The translations under genes and the position numbers were made by a program. Below, piece after piece: positions 54,577 to 63,749 of a DNA stretch of 64,000 bases. The first letter of the stretch is position 1. Every line of letters begins with the position of its first letter. This DNA comes from Bacteroidota bacterium (GTDB lineage Bacteria > Bacteroidota > Bacteroidia > Bacteroidales > Porphyromonadaceae), in the NCBI GenBank assembly GCA_023389855.1, contig JAEWDZ010000008.1, forward strand, positions 4,151 through 68,150, written 5' to 3'. The notes under the pieces were generated by a model. It worked only from the letters and a program-made list of their open reading frames with translations. It ran no database searches and was not told the DNA's origin.

Positions 54577-55050
54577 TTAAGGCTTTCTAGGCATCAATAG
54601 CATCCCTGGGGGTAGCAAGGGCGTGACATCGCGCCCATAGCTAAGCAACTCTCTCACCGTATGGCTACTGATATGCGATAACTTCTGATCGGTAAATAGG
54701 AGCACTGTTTCGATACCGCATAGCATATGATTGGTATCAGCCAAAGATCTTTCATATTCATAGTCGGCGCCACTACGGATACCTCGCAGTAGCGCTGTGG
54801 CACCCGTCTTTTGCGCAATGTCAGCTGTGAGTCCTGTATAGGTGATTACTTCTACACGAGATTCATTCACATAGAGATCTGTCAGCTGTCTTTTGCGTTC
54901 ATCGATCGAAAACATACTTTTTTTGAGATCATTGATACCTATAGCAATGACTACCTTGTCGAAGAGGATAAGCCCTCTTTCTACAATGTCGTAGTGCCCG
55001 ATTGTAAAGGGATCGAAACTCCCTGCAAAAAGAGCTATACGTTGGTTCAT
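54577..55050 (-). CDS. coaD: Pantetheine-phosphate adenylyltransferase
   Basis: Makes dephospho-CoA from 4'-phosphopantetheine and ATP. The 157-residue product has the nucleotidyltransferase start ALFAGSFDPFTIGHYDIV (about 6-23), ALLRGIRSGADYEYE and ISSHTVREL. Length is right for the hexameric bacterial enzyme. It lies 20 nt after parE, in one transcript with it. Confidence 0.94.
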   Translation of the reverse strand: MNQRIALFAGSFDPFTIGHYDIVERGLILFDKVVIAIGINDLKKSMFSIDERKRQLTDLYVNESRVEVITYTGLTADIAQKTGATALLRGIRSGADYEYERSLADTNHMLCGIETVLLFTDQKLSHISSHTVRELLSYGRDVTPLLPPGMLLMPRKP

Positions 55051-55070
55051 ATGGATGCTTGGATGAAAGT

Positions 55071-56999
55071 TTATTCGGTTTTTTCTATAACGAGGTTGTC
55101 AATGATAAATCCTTGGCGCTCTGGAGTATTTTTTCCCATGTAGAAATCGAGTAGTCGGCTCAGAGAATCTTCCTTTTTGAGCGATACCCTTCGTAGTTTT
55201 ATATTTTCCTCTTGGATGAGGGTCTTAAACTCATCTGAAGAGATTTCTCCTAAACCTTTAAATCGGGTTATTTGTGCATTTTTACCGATTTTCTTAAGCG
55301 CCTCTTTTTTTTCTTGTTCGTTATAACAGTAGATCGTAGTTTCTTCCTCGGGCTCACTACCTTTCTTACTTTTTTGCTTTTTTGCGATCAGTTGCGATAA
55401 GGGCAAGGAAACTCTAAAGAGAGGTGTCTCGAGGATATATACATGGCCACGGCGTACCAGATCGGGGAAGAATTGCAGGAAAAACGTAAGCAAAAGCAAA
55501 CGGATGTGCATACCGTCATCGTCGGCATCAGTAGCTATGATAACTCTATTGTAGCGAAGTCCAGCAAGTCCATCTTCTATATTTAACGCTGCCTGAAGCA
55601 AATTAAATTCTTCATTTTCATAGACTACTTTTTTCGTCTTTTCGTAGGTGTTGAGAGGTTTTCCTCTAAGACTGAAAACGGCTTGGTATCGGGGATCTCT
55701 TGCAGTAGTAATAGATCCGCTTGCAGAGTTTCCCTCCGTTATAAAGATGGATGTAAGTTCGGTGTTTTTTGCTTTGCTGTCATTGAGGTGCACGCCACAA
55801 TCTCTTAGCTTACGGTTGTGTAGGCTAGCTTTTTTTGCTCTTTCTCGCGCCAGTTTGGTGATCCCCGACATGCTTTTTCGTTCACGTTCACTGGCTTGAA
55901 TTTTCTTGAGCATACTTTCGGCAGTATCTGGGTGTATGTGCAGATAGTTGTCTAGCGCTTCTTTTAGAAAGTCTCCCACAAATTTCTGAATACTTATGCC
56001 GTAAAGAGGTTCTTTTTTGTAATGGGGCTCTTCGGGGACCATGTCTTTACTTCCGAGTTTAGTCTTTGTCTGACTCTCGAAAGTCGGCTCAATGATTTTT
56101 ATGCTTATGGCTGCAGCCATACCGTTTCGGATGTCGGAGTATTCGAAGTTTTTCTGAAAAAACTCTTTGACTACGCGTGCTACTTGTTCACGAAAAGCAC
56201 TCAGGTGAGTCCCCCCCTGTGTTGTATATTGGCCATTTACAAAGCTATAGAATTCTTCACCATACTGATCTACATGAGTGATAGCCACTTCGATATCCTG
56301 ATTTTCGAGATGTATGATCGGGTAGAGTACTTCCTTGGCGAGATCTTCATTGAGCAGATCTTTTAGTCCGTCGCTACTAATAAATTTTTTGCCATTAAAA
56401 AATATCGCCAAACCTTTGTTGAGAAAGGTGTAGTTGCGTATCATGGACACGATGGTGTCTTCATTGTATGCATACCCACGGAAGAGGTGAGCATCAGGCT
56501 CGAAACAGATCTCTGTTCCATGGCATGCAGAACTCTCTGTTAGGGGAGTCTCTTCGATTAGTTTGGCCGAAGAATAGAGGAGGCTCTTTGTTTGACCGTC
56601 GCGCCATGCCGTCACCCTGAAGTAGGTGGATAGGGCATTTACAGCCTTGAGACCAACGCCATTGAGACCTACTGATTTCTTAAATGCATGAGAGTCTATT
56701 TTTGCTCCCGTATTCATTTTGCTTACGGAGTCCTTAAGCTTTCCAAGGGGGATTCCTCGCCCATAATCGCGGATGGTGATACGGCCGTTGTCAAGGGTAA
56801 TTTCTATTTTCTTCCCTTGTCCCATCACAAATTCATCGATGGAGTTGTCTAGCACTTCTTTCAACAAGACATAAATGCCATCATCGGGCGAAGATCCATC
56901 TCCCAGTTTTCCGATGTACATCCCTGGGCGCCGACGAATGTGTTCATCCCACTCTAGGGTCGATATATCTTGCTCTGTATAAGCCACGTTTTCTTGCAT
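55071..56999 (-). CDS. parE: DNA topoisomerase IV subunit B
   Basis: The ATPase subunit of the type IIA enzyme that unlinks daughter chromosomes. The 642-residue protein has the GHKL ATPase site ([31 protein letters not shown]), the transducer domain, and the TOPRIM domain with [11 protein letters not shown] and [13 protein letters not shown], plus GLGEI near the C-terminus. The length and lack of insertion match the shorter type-IV-like B subunits of Bacteroidetes rather than GyrB. The A subunit gene is not in view. The accessory island begins just upstream. Confidence 0.9.
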   Translation of the reverse strand: MQENVAYTEQDISTLEWDEHIRRRPGMYIGKLGDGSSPDDGIYVLLKEVLDNSIDEFVMGQGKKIEITLDNGRITIRDYGRGIPLGKLKDSVSKMNTGAKIDSHAFKKSVGLNGVGLKAVNALSTYFRVTAWRDGQTKSLLYSSAKLIEETPLTESSACHGTEICFEPDAHLFRGYAYNEDTIVSMIRNYTFLNKGLAIFFNGKKFISSDGLKDLLNEDLAKEVLYPIIHLENQDIEVAITHVDQYGEEFYSFVNGQYTTQGGTHLSAFREQVARVVKEFFQKNFEYSDIRNGMAAAISIKIIEPTFESQTKTKLGSKDMVPEEPHYKKEPLYGISIQKFVGDFLKEALDNYLHIHPDTAESMLKKIQASERERKSMSGITKLARERAKKASLHNRKLRDCGVHLNDSKAKNTELTSIFITEGNSASGSITTARDPRYQAVFSLRGKPLNTYEKTKKVVYENEEFNLLQAALNIEDGLAGLRYNRVIIATDADDDGMHIRLLLLTFFLQFFPDLVRRGHVYILETPLFRVSLPLSQLIAKKQKSKKGSEPEEETTIYCYNEQEKKEALKKIGKNAQITRFKGLGEISSDEFKTLIQEENIKLRRVSLKKEDSLSRLLDFYMGKNTPERQGFIIDNLVIEKTE

Positions 57000-57003
57000 G
57001 GTA

Positions 57004-57011
57004 CAAAGTTA
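57004..57011 (-). promoter_or_regulatory. Promoter -7 box of parE
   Basis: TAACTTTG on the minus strand, 5 nt before the ATG, so the message would be leaderless or nearly so. No -33 match; the upstream sequence may have been replaced by the island. Confidence 0.35.
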
Positions 57012-57249
57012 TATAAAATCTCTGGAATAACCTTGAAAAACGGGAGAAATGACGCTAAACAACTTTATATCAGAGTTGTTACGGTGTCAAATGATGACAA
57101 GCCGAAAAATCGGAAAACGCAAAGAAAAGCGGATTTAAGAAGAATGGTTTGCAAATCATTACCCGTGAAAGAGTAAGATTTAACATATGAGAGATGCTAT
57201 TGCACCGTTTGTCACCGATTTGCGTATCAAGGTCTAACTCGTTGATATT

Positions 57250-57257
57250 TAACTTTG
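57250..57257 (+). promoter_or_regulatory. Promoter -7 box of the recombinase remnant
   Basis: TAACTTTG 18 nt before the ATG at 57276; the -33 region has no good TTTG at normal spacing. Confidence 0.35.
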
Positions 57258-57275
57258 CAAACGAAAAAAACGAGT

Positions 57276-57488
57276 ATGGCAAGAAGTACATTCAAAGTGC
57301 TGTTCTACGTGTACGGCAGCAAGGAGAAAGACGGTATTGTCCCCATCATGGGACGAGTGACAATCAACGGTACTGTGGCGCAGTTCAGTTGCAAGCAGAC
57401 CATCCCGAAAACCCTTTGGGATGCGAAAGGCAACCGAGCCAAAGGCAAGAGTGCCGAAGCACAATTCCGTCCGTTTGTGTGCCGATGA
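57276..57488 (+). pseudogene. Tyrosine recombinase (integrase), N-terminal fragment
   Basis: The first about 63 codons of a Bacteroides-type tyrosine recombinase. MARSTFKVLFYVYGSKEK and TINGTVAQFSCKQTIP are the arm-binding N-domain of integrases from mobilizable elements. The match ends near GKSAEAQ; the following residues FRPFVCR and the stop at 57486-57488 belong to the out-of-frame neighbour. A full gene has about 400 codons with a catalytic domain, all of which is missing. The remaining part cannot carry out recombination. It is fused by deletion to the mob remnant. Confidence 0.82.
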
Positions 57489-58284
57489 CCTGTTCAACCG
57501 TCAGACATTGATTGCCTACCACGATAATTACGCAAGGGTTATGGCAAAATACGGATTGCAGCGTGGTGTGCGTGGATCTGAAGCACGGCACACAAGCACC
57601 ATGCAATACTATCGGGATATGAAGAAAAAGAACGATGCCCTTGACATGGAAAACAAAAGATTGCAGGAACAGAAAGCCAAAGCCGAACAGGAACTCAAAC
57701 GAGCCAAGAAAGAAGTACAGACCGAGAAACTGAAAGGCGCAGCCACTATCGCAGCCACCAACATAGCCGAGAGTGTGGGTTCTCTTTTCGGAAGTGGAAA
57801 GATGAAATCATTGGAACGGAGGAACGAGGATTTGCAAGACCGCATACTTGAACTTGAAGAGGAAGCCCGACAAAGGGAACAGCAACAAACCAAGCAGATA
57901 CAGGAGATAAAAACCGCTTATGAGCAACAGAACAGCAAGCTGTCCGAATTTGTGGATTTTGTCAAACGCTACTTCCCATATGTGGAAAAACTGATGCCGA
58001 CCATTAAATTCTTGCGTGATACGCTGAACTTTGGCGATGCCGTTATTAGGAAACTATGCACATTCAAAGATGTCTCCATTAAAGGCGAACTGTATTCCCG
58101 TGAGTTTAACCAACATTTCAGGGCAGACAAAACAATATGTTCACTAAAAGAGGATAAGGATGGCTATTTCAATCTCAACATAGACGGTGTTTCACACATC
58201 AGTTGGTTCAGACGAAAGAAAGAAGAGTTTATGGAAGCTCTGAGTATGCCAAAAAGAAAACAAAATCGGAGTATTAAACTGTAA
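57481..58284 (+). pseudogene. MobV/Pre-type relaxase, C-terminal fragment
   Basis: About 265 codons of the C-terminal part of a plasmid mobilisation (Mob/Pre) relaxase. From ADDLFNRQTLIAYHDNYARV the sequence follows the family, with KYGLQRGVRGSEARHT, a long coiled coil (about 57600-57960), and a C-terminal part of unknown role. The N-terminal catalytic half, with its metal-binding histidines, is missing, so it cannot nick DNA. It has no start of its own; it follows the recombinase fragment in another frame. Coding quality is high, so the deletion seems recent. Confidence 0.78.
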
Positions 58285-58296
58285 ATCAGGTATAAT

Positions 58297-58337
58297 AAAA
58301 TCGCCCTTACCATAGTGTATATTGCAAGGGCGATTTT
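58297..58337. terminator. Bidirectional terminator between mob remnant and Z1 gene
   Basis: A 12-bp stem, AAAATCGCCCTT (58297-58308) with AAGGGCGATTTT (58326-58337), and A/T runs on both sides. It serves both converging transcripts. Confidence 0.8.
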
Positions 58338-58349
58338 TTCTAAAAGTTA

Positions 58350-60252
58350 TTACTCATCAATGTTATAAAAACATATACCGTCTGGAAATTTTATATTAGG
58401 AATCCAAAGAGGAGAACCATCCCATCCTTTATCAGTAGAACCATTTACACGATAAATAGTCAATGTTATATCGTTTTTAAAGCTATCTCCTAACCGTTTG
58501 TCAGTAGGGGATAACAAAGTTCCTGTACCTTTACTTATGTCACGATTAGTTCTAACAATTAGACGATACTTTATCGTTGGCCGTTTTTCTTGAAGGGCTT
58601 TGATACAAGCAATATATTTGTTGCTATCAAAATCCGAATGCACTGAACTGCCTGTCAGTTTTAATATTTTGATTAGTATTTCTGCTGAAACATCTGAATA
58701 TTCTGTGTTAATATATTGCTCCACTATACTATCAATATCTTTAGTGTATTGAGATATGGGATTGTTAGCAAACATATTAGCACCTCCCACTATCATGTTT
58801 AAATACTGGTTATCAAGTACATTCTTTCTTGTAGGCTTTATTCCATTTGGATAAATAACTTGTATGTTTTCTATCCCGTTTTCTATTTGCTTGATTAGAA
58901 TTTCATTAGCTTCATTCAATGAAACAAATAAAGAATGTAATGTTCTTGGTATATAAATTCTAACTAATTCTTTTTCTCTATCATACCCAAAAATTCTCGA
59001 ATGCTGCCAAAATGTATCAGCTTGTGGCATTTTGGATGAACGACAATAATACACGGTCTGTAAATGAGGAAATGTGATTCCACGTCCTAAAGTGTTACCT
59101 CCAACAACGATATTGAATCCTTTTGATAAATCTAATGCGTCTGGATTGTTAGAATCTCTACAGATAAAACTTTTAGAGTTGAGAGGGATGACACAAATCA
59201 GCGTATTATCTAAAATCTCAACAATTTGCTCATATATATCGTCATAATGTGGTAAATCTGGTTTTGTTTGTTGTAAATCAGTCCATGTCTCTTTTAACTG
59301 CTCAAGGAATCCCTTATCTGAGGTAGATTGTTGTAATAAATTCAAATACTCTTGCACGCATTCCACAAATTTCTTATGAATGGATATTCGTACACTAGGA
59401 TGAATCATAAAGTTGCAATTAGTTTCACCTTTGATTTTCTTATACGCACATACGACTAAGAAAGAAACTATACCTTTTCTCAAGCCTTCTGGACATAAAA
59501 TATCCCCATCTTCGCTAATTTCGTCTAATTCATTCTCAGATGTGAATCTTATGCAATACGAGGTCGGATTTGAGTAAAAGAAATTTCCACCCAAATAATC
59601 TTTGCCAGGTTTAAAATAATTAATGAATGCAGGTTTCCAACCAGACATTACAGTTTGTAATATAATTGATTGTGGCGTAGCTGTAACTTCTAAATACAGT
59701 GAAGACGAAGCGGTGTCTTTTATTTTTTTGCAAATGTTTATTTATGGTACTTGTTCTGTTTCTGTTTACTAAAGTATTTAAACTTGCTGCATCTGCTTCA
59801 TCATCAAATATTGTTAAACACAACCCTGTATTATGTTGATATGTCATTAATAGATTCCCCCATTTCCGTAATACACTTGCGTTCTTTTTGAGGACAATGA
59901 CTATTGGCTTAATGAGATTATGTGGATTAAATAATACAACATCACTTTCTGATAGTACAGTAAATGATGTCAAAGCACTCTTTACTCTATTATACGTTTG
60001 TCTCTGCAAATCAATATTATCTGTTGTCAGAAGTAGAAATATACGATAACCTTTATCTGCTAAATGAGAAATTACACCCAACATTTGACCTGTTTTCCCA
60101 CTTTGTACATTACCCAATAACAATCCAGTTAATGGCTCTGTAAAATCGAATCTGCTTTCTATATTACTTACAACAGATTTGGCTGTAGTCGTAATAGAAT
60201 CTGATAGCGATGAATTATTCAGAGAACTTGTATATGTTTCGAGATAAGTCAT
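58350..60252 (-). pseudogene. Z1-domain ATPase of a restriction-type system, reading frame broken in a T7 run
   Basis: One gene split in two frames: 60252 to about 59723 and 59729 to 58350. Part one has Walker A GNVQSGKT (residues 47-54) and Walker B LTIFDDEADAAS (about 147-158). Part two carries the Z1 domain: GFNIVVGGNTLGRGITFPHL and ADTFWQHSRIFGYDR. Translating past 59729 in the second frame gives SSSLYLEVTATPQSI, the SF2-like TATP motif, so removal of one base from the seven-T run (59723-59729) restores a continuous protein of about 633 residues. The Z1 family is known from R-M loci, often together with a MORC-type ATPase, which is missing here. It starts 3 nt after the nuclease gene. Sequencing error, phase variation and transcript slippage are all possible. 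Confidence 0.82.
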
Positions 60253-60255
60253 ATT

Positions 60256-61293
60256 TTACTCAAGAGTTAAAATCCAAAAATCTTTATCTACAGATTGAGT
60301 TAGGACCAAAGAACTTTTACCGAACTTTCTTAAAGTTTCTTCTGTTACCTTATCTCCTAATTTGAGAGCACCTGCATTCTCCATTTGTCCTTTTATCCAT
60401 CGACCCAATATTTTCAAATCGTGAGCAGAACGGAAATTTTTTCCATAATCTCCTTGACGAGCACATTCAAATTTATAACCATCATTTGTTATAACGGTGA
60501 AATTTCCATCTTCTTTATTTGGCAGAAGCGAGCGATTTGGAATCTTAGTGCTAATAATTATTTCAACTTCATAATAATCTCTTCTACTGAATCTACCCTT
60601 CACTTTTCCTGCTCCAAAATATGCGTTAAGATTGGATTTATCTTCAGTTTTCAAAGGGATTCTCACTACATTCTGAGAGCCTTTCAATAGGCACTGTGCT
60701 GTTTCTTCTCTATTCAATTTTTCTACATACTCAAAACCATCCAATAGTGCAGTTGTAGGTTCTTTAAAATTTTCTATTGGTTTAGCATCAGATATTGATT
60801 CTCCTAAAATGTTGGTTATCTCTATTATTCTGTTATGAATGCCCAGACCACTGTCAGCCTCAAAAAACACGTCTGATTCTATTAGATTTTGAGATGTTCC
60901 AATAAAACTGCCCAAATTTGACGAACCAACAAAAGCACCTAAACATTCACCATCTTTTAAGAAAGAATACATTTTACCATGAAACATTGCTTTAGGGGAA
61001 ACATACACATTACCCAAGTCATTCTTTATTAGCTTTTCTCCAAGTTCTTTAACTGCATCATACTGCAATTTGGTAAAACCATCAATGTAATTCATACCAA
61101 TAAATAACGACAGATTCAATGTATGTTTTCTATATTCAATCAATCGCCTTAATTCGGCAATGGATTCATTGGATATGAAACCTGTTGCTATATTCAATTG
61201 AGTAGCAGTCTCAAAATATTTTAAGGTATAATCATTAATACAATTAGCATGTAACGAATTAATGATAGGATTTTTAGTTAAAAGTAAGTCCAT
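60256..61293 (-). CDS. NgoFVII-type restriction endonuclease, PLD domain
   Basis: A 345-residue predicted restriction enzyme with a phospholipase-D-like nuclease domain. The HxK element is H105-G-K107 in MFHGKMYSF, followed by GSSNLGSF (about 123-130); only one HKD-like half is seen, as in PLD restriction enzymes that work as dimers. The C-terminal part (about 230-345) is likely the DNA-binding region. It resembles the NgoFVII family, whose prototype is a type II enzyme, but its target is unknown. The ATG at 61293 lies 3 nt after the methyltransferase stop; a GTG one codon earlier is possible. The gene is AT-rich. Confidence 0.8.
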   Translation of the reverse strand: MDLLLTKNPIINSLHANCINDYTLKYFETATQLNIATGFISNESIAELRRLIEYRKHTLNLSLFIGMNYIDGFTKLQYDAVKELGEKLIKNDLGNVYVSPKAMFHGKMYSFLKDGECLGAFVGSSNLGSFIGTSQNLIESDVFFEADSGLGIHNRIIEITNILGESISDAKPIENFKEPTTALLDGFEYVEKLNREETAQCLLKGSQNVVRIPLKTEDKSNLNAYFGAGKVKGRFSRRDYYEVEIIISTKIPNRSLLPNKEDGNFTVITNDGYKFECARQGDYGKNFRSAHDLKILGRWIKGQMENAGALKLGDKVTEETLRKFGKSSLVLTQSVDKDFWILTLE

Positions 61294-61295
61294 CA

Positions 61296-62375
61296 CTATT
61301 GTAGTATTAATTGATACCTTTCACTGAATGACATATTTCTCAAAGTTTCTAATTCTCTCTCTAAATCAACCCTTTCATATTCCCCTAAAAAAAGAGGTTT
61401 AAGAGCTTCTGCTATTGCATGAACGCCAACAGGAGGTACTGCATTTCCTATTTGTCTACGAACCTCTGTTGTGTTTCCATAAAAAACAAAGTCATCAGGA
61501 AATGACTGTATTCTTGCGCGTTCTCTATTGGTTAGTGGTCTGTTCTCTGGATAATGATATCCCCAAGTTCCCCCGCCACCAGCAGCAATTATAGTTTTTG
61601 ATGGTTCTCTCAAATGCACGCGCCTATAAACATGGCTAATCATGCCTTTTACATAGTATGGGCTATCTTGTGGTATATCAGTAAAATTACCACCTTCGGA
61701 AATTAGACTGATAATCTTTTTTGTCCTTTCTGTACAACGAATAGGTTCATTATTTGCATCAACATCTTCAACGCCCTTAAAAGCATCCCCTACAGTTACT
61801 AATGGTTTTAGTCCTTCCGTTGTTCCATGAGTAGGCTTTGGATGCTCAAAATTAAATCCTGTATCAACTCTAATGCCGACAATTAAGACACGTTCTCTGT
61901 ATTCTGGAACTCCATATTCTGCAAAATTATAAAGACGTGGCTTTACTATATAACCAGGCTCAATATCTTGAAAGTCTTTAATTATTTGCTCTATTGCTTT
62001 TTTTTTATTCGCAGTTAAAATGCCCTTGACATTTTCGGCAACAAAAGCCTTTGGTTTCTTTGCATCCACAAAACGCAAAAAACTCTTGTATAAATTACCA
62101 CGTTCTCCATTCAAACCTGGCTGTTTCCATATGATACTAAAGTCTTGGCATGGGAATCCACCTAAGATCAAATCACAGTCTGGTATAGTAGGATTATTAT
62201 ATGGGTCAATTTGTTCTATATCCCCTTCAACTATAATATCCCCAAAATGATTTCTAAAAGTCACACAAGCTTCATGCTTAAAATCATTTGCCCACACAGT
62301 AGTATAATCCCCAACCTGCTCGAAACCTAAATCCAATCCACCACAGCCTGAGAATAGAGATATTATATTTGCCAT
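61296..62375 (-). CDS. DNA (cytosine-5) methyltransferase
   Basis: A 359-residue C5-methyltransferase that would protect host DNA from the neighbouring nuclease. Motifs: I IISLFSGCGGLDLGF (about 4-18), IV GGFPCQDFS with catalytic C76, VI AENVKG (E114-N115-V116), VIII EYRERV, IX QSFPDDF, X GNAVPPVGVHAIAEAL. The target recognition part (about 220-290) gives no hint of the sequence. It is the first gene of the operon methyltransferase-nuclease-Z1, with a -7 box about 54 nt upstream. Base use is more AT-rich than the backbone, a sign of transfer. Confidence 0.95.
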   Translation of the reverse strand: MANIISLFSGCGGLDLGFEQVGDYTTVWANDFKHEACVTFRNHFGDIIVEGDIEQIDPYNNPTIPDCDLILGGFPCQDFSIIWKQPGLNGERGNLYKSFLRFVDAKKPKAFVAENVKGILTANKKKAIEQIIKDFQDIEPGYIVKPRLYNFAEYGVPEYRERVLIVGIRVDTGFNFEHPKPTHGTTEGLKPLVTVGDAFKGVEDVDANNEPIRCTERTKKIISLISEGGNFTDIPQDSPYYVKGMISHVYRRVHLREPSKTIIAAGGGGTWGYHYPENRPLTNRERARIQSFPDDFVFYGNTTEVRRQIGNAVPPVGVHAIAEALKPLFLGEYERVDLERELETLRNMSFSERYQLILQ

Positions 62376-62428
62376 TTTCTTGTTCTTTTTTATATGTATT
62401 TCAAATACGCCATATACAAATCAATTTG

Positions 62429-62436
62429 CAAAGATA
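62429..62436 (-). promoter_or_regulatory. Promoter -7 box of the restriction-modification operon
   Basis: TATCTTTG on the minus strand, giving a leader of about 47 nt to the methyltransferase start; the -33 is unclear. Confidence 0.4.
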
Positions 62437-62874
62437 CATAATTTTATTGGATGTTTCGAGAAAAAGAAATACTTTTGCATATGAAATGAGTTGCTTAAAA
62501 CGCAAATCAAGACAAAGCATTGCAAATAGTACAGTTGCCAAGTCATTACCTCAAAATTGGGTAATTCTCCCAAAGTCCTTTGTATAAGGCACTAAAAAAG
62601 ATATTCCAAGATTACTGAAAATCTGTGAGAAGGCTAATAAAACGCTGTAATCTGTTAAGAATACAAACTCTTCGTTACTCTTGACAAAGTTGTATATTAC
62701 CTCTATCAGCATTGTATCTATCGACGAAAGAAGAAAGAAAAAGAAGACAGAGGAGAATGACATTGCTCAGTCATGAATATGGATAGCCGGTAAAAAGGAA
62801 GGGGCAAATATGAAAAAATAAAAGGACTGTATTATGCCTCCTTGATGCTATTAAACCGGTCGGATAAAACATCC

Positions 62875-62916
62875 ATAAACTACTTGTTTTATTGAAGAAT
62901 AAAGCAGGTAGTTTAT
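62875..62916 (-). terminator. Hairpin after the AraC remnant
   Basis: ATAAACTACTTG (62875-62886) pairs with CAGGTAGTTTAT (62905-62916) with one mismatch, right at the stop of the AraC frame. Confidence 0.45.
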
Positions 62917-63625
62917 TTAATTGTAGAGGTTGCGGTATTCCGAAGGCGTCCTACCTATATGACGGCGAAAATATCGTCCTAGATATGAAGAGAAATCAAT
63001 GTTATATGAAGCAGCGATCTCTTTTGCAGAAAGTTCGCTACTTGTCAATAATGATTTGATTTTCATTACGATCTGACGGTCAATAAGTTCTTTCGGCATA
63101 GCCGAGAATATCCGATGAGTGATACGGGATAAATAGTAGAGCGTAATACAAAGTTTATCGGCATAAAACCTGACATCATAGGGCTTATTGCAATTTTCGC
63201 TTAGCAGTTTGTAAAAGCTGTTAAACAATTTGCGAATTGCGCTTATTGCCTTCATATCTCTTGCTTTCAATTTATTTTTTACTACAGATTCCAGCGCAAT
63301 AAAAAAATTATGCCAATGATTCTCTAGCATCACAGTCTGGTATTTCTCTGACATATTTTCTTCAATCCAATCTATCATCGAAAGCCACAAATGAATACTT
63401 TCCCTTTTCTCATGAAGAATAGTAAATATCGGATATTCGTACAGCAAGTCTAAAAAAAGCGCCAGAAGATGTAAATGTGGAAGCATCTGTTAATGCAGGG
63501 GAGAGGTCAAACTGTTTTCCTTCGAAGTTGGTACTGACTTTTTTTATTGAGAAGAGGGAATCTGAAAAAAAATACAGCCATAGCTCCTTTGCGAAAGCCC
63601 TCTTTGCAGTATTAGTAAAAGAATA
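62917..63625 (-). pseudogene. AraC-family regulator, truncated and frameshifted
   Basis: The intact downstream frame (62917-63486) has the double helix-turn-helix of AraC proteins: SAKEIAASYNIDFSSYLGRYFRRHIGRTPSEYRNLYN spans the last helices (key elements SSYLGRYFRRHIGRTPSEYR). The frame from ATG 63486 starts with an unlikely sequence. The other frame, open from 63625, reads EGKQFDLSPALTDASTF then TSSGAF; deleting one base from the A7 run (63452-63458) joins it to LDLLYEYPIFTILHEKRES in continuous AraC-like sequence. No start codon or N-terminal ligand domain of normal length (about 120 residues) is found before it, so the gene is probably dead. It may once have controlled the island or a gene beyond it. 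Confidence 0.65.
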
Positions 63626-63697
63626 TTACCTCACGTATTCTTTCCTCTGTTGTATTGATTGATCTAGTAGAGAGTATTGAAAAAAAATCAGCATACA

Positions 63698-63733
63698 AAA
63701 AAAGCATCTTCATTCATTTGAAGATGCTTTTTT
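63698..63733 (-). terminator. Terminator of the right-edge gene
   Basis: A 15-bp stem (63698-63712 with 63719-63733), loop TTCATT, with A/T runs at both sides, 17 nt after the stop of the right-edge gene on the minus strand. It can act in both directions. Confidence 0.78.
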
Positions 63734-63749
63734 CGATCAGTAGTAACTC

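Larger units (their letters stand above)
62376..62916. other. 541-nt intergenic region before the restriction operon
   Basis: A minus-strand TATCTTTG box at 62429-62436 is the probable methyltransferase promoter. A 70-codon minus-strand frame at 62551-62763 is Phe/Ser-rich without family features, and I do not accept it as a gene. The remaining part is AT-rich and unassigned. A hairpin lies at its end (62875-62916). Confidence 0.5.

Noticed and set aside
57150..62550. Possible attachment-site direct repeats around 57157 and 62541
   Set aside because: Only about 10 bases match and both lie in AT-rich sequence, so chance is enough.
62551..62763. 70-codon minus-strand frame between the methyltransferase and AraC remnant
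   Set aside because: Composition is Phe/Ser-rich in AT-rich DNA and there is no promoter, terminator or family feature.
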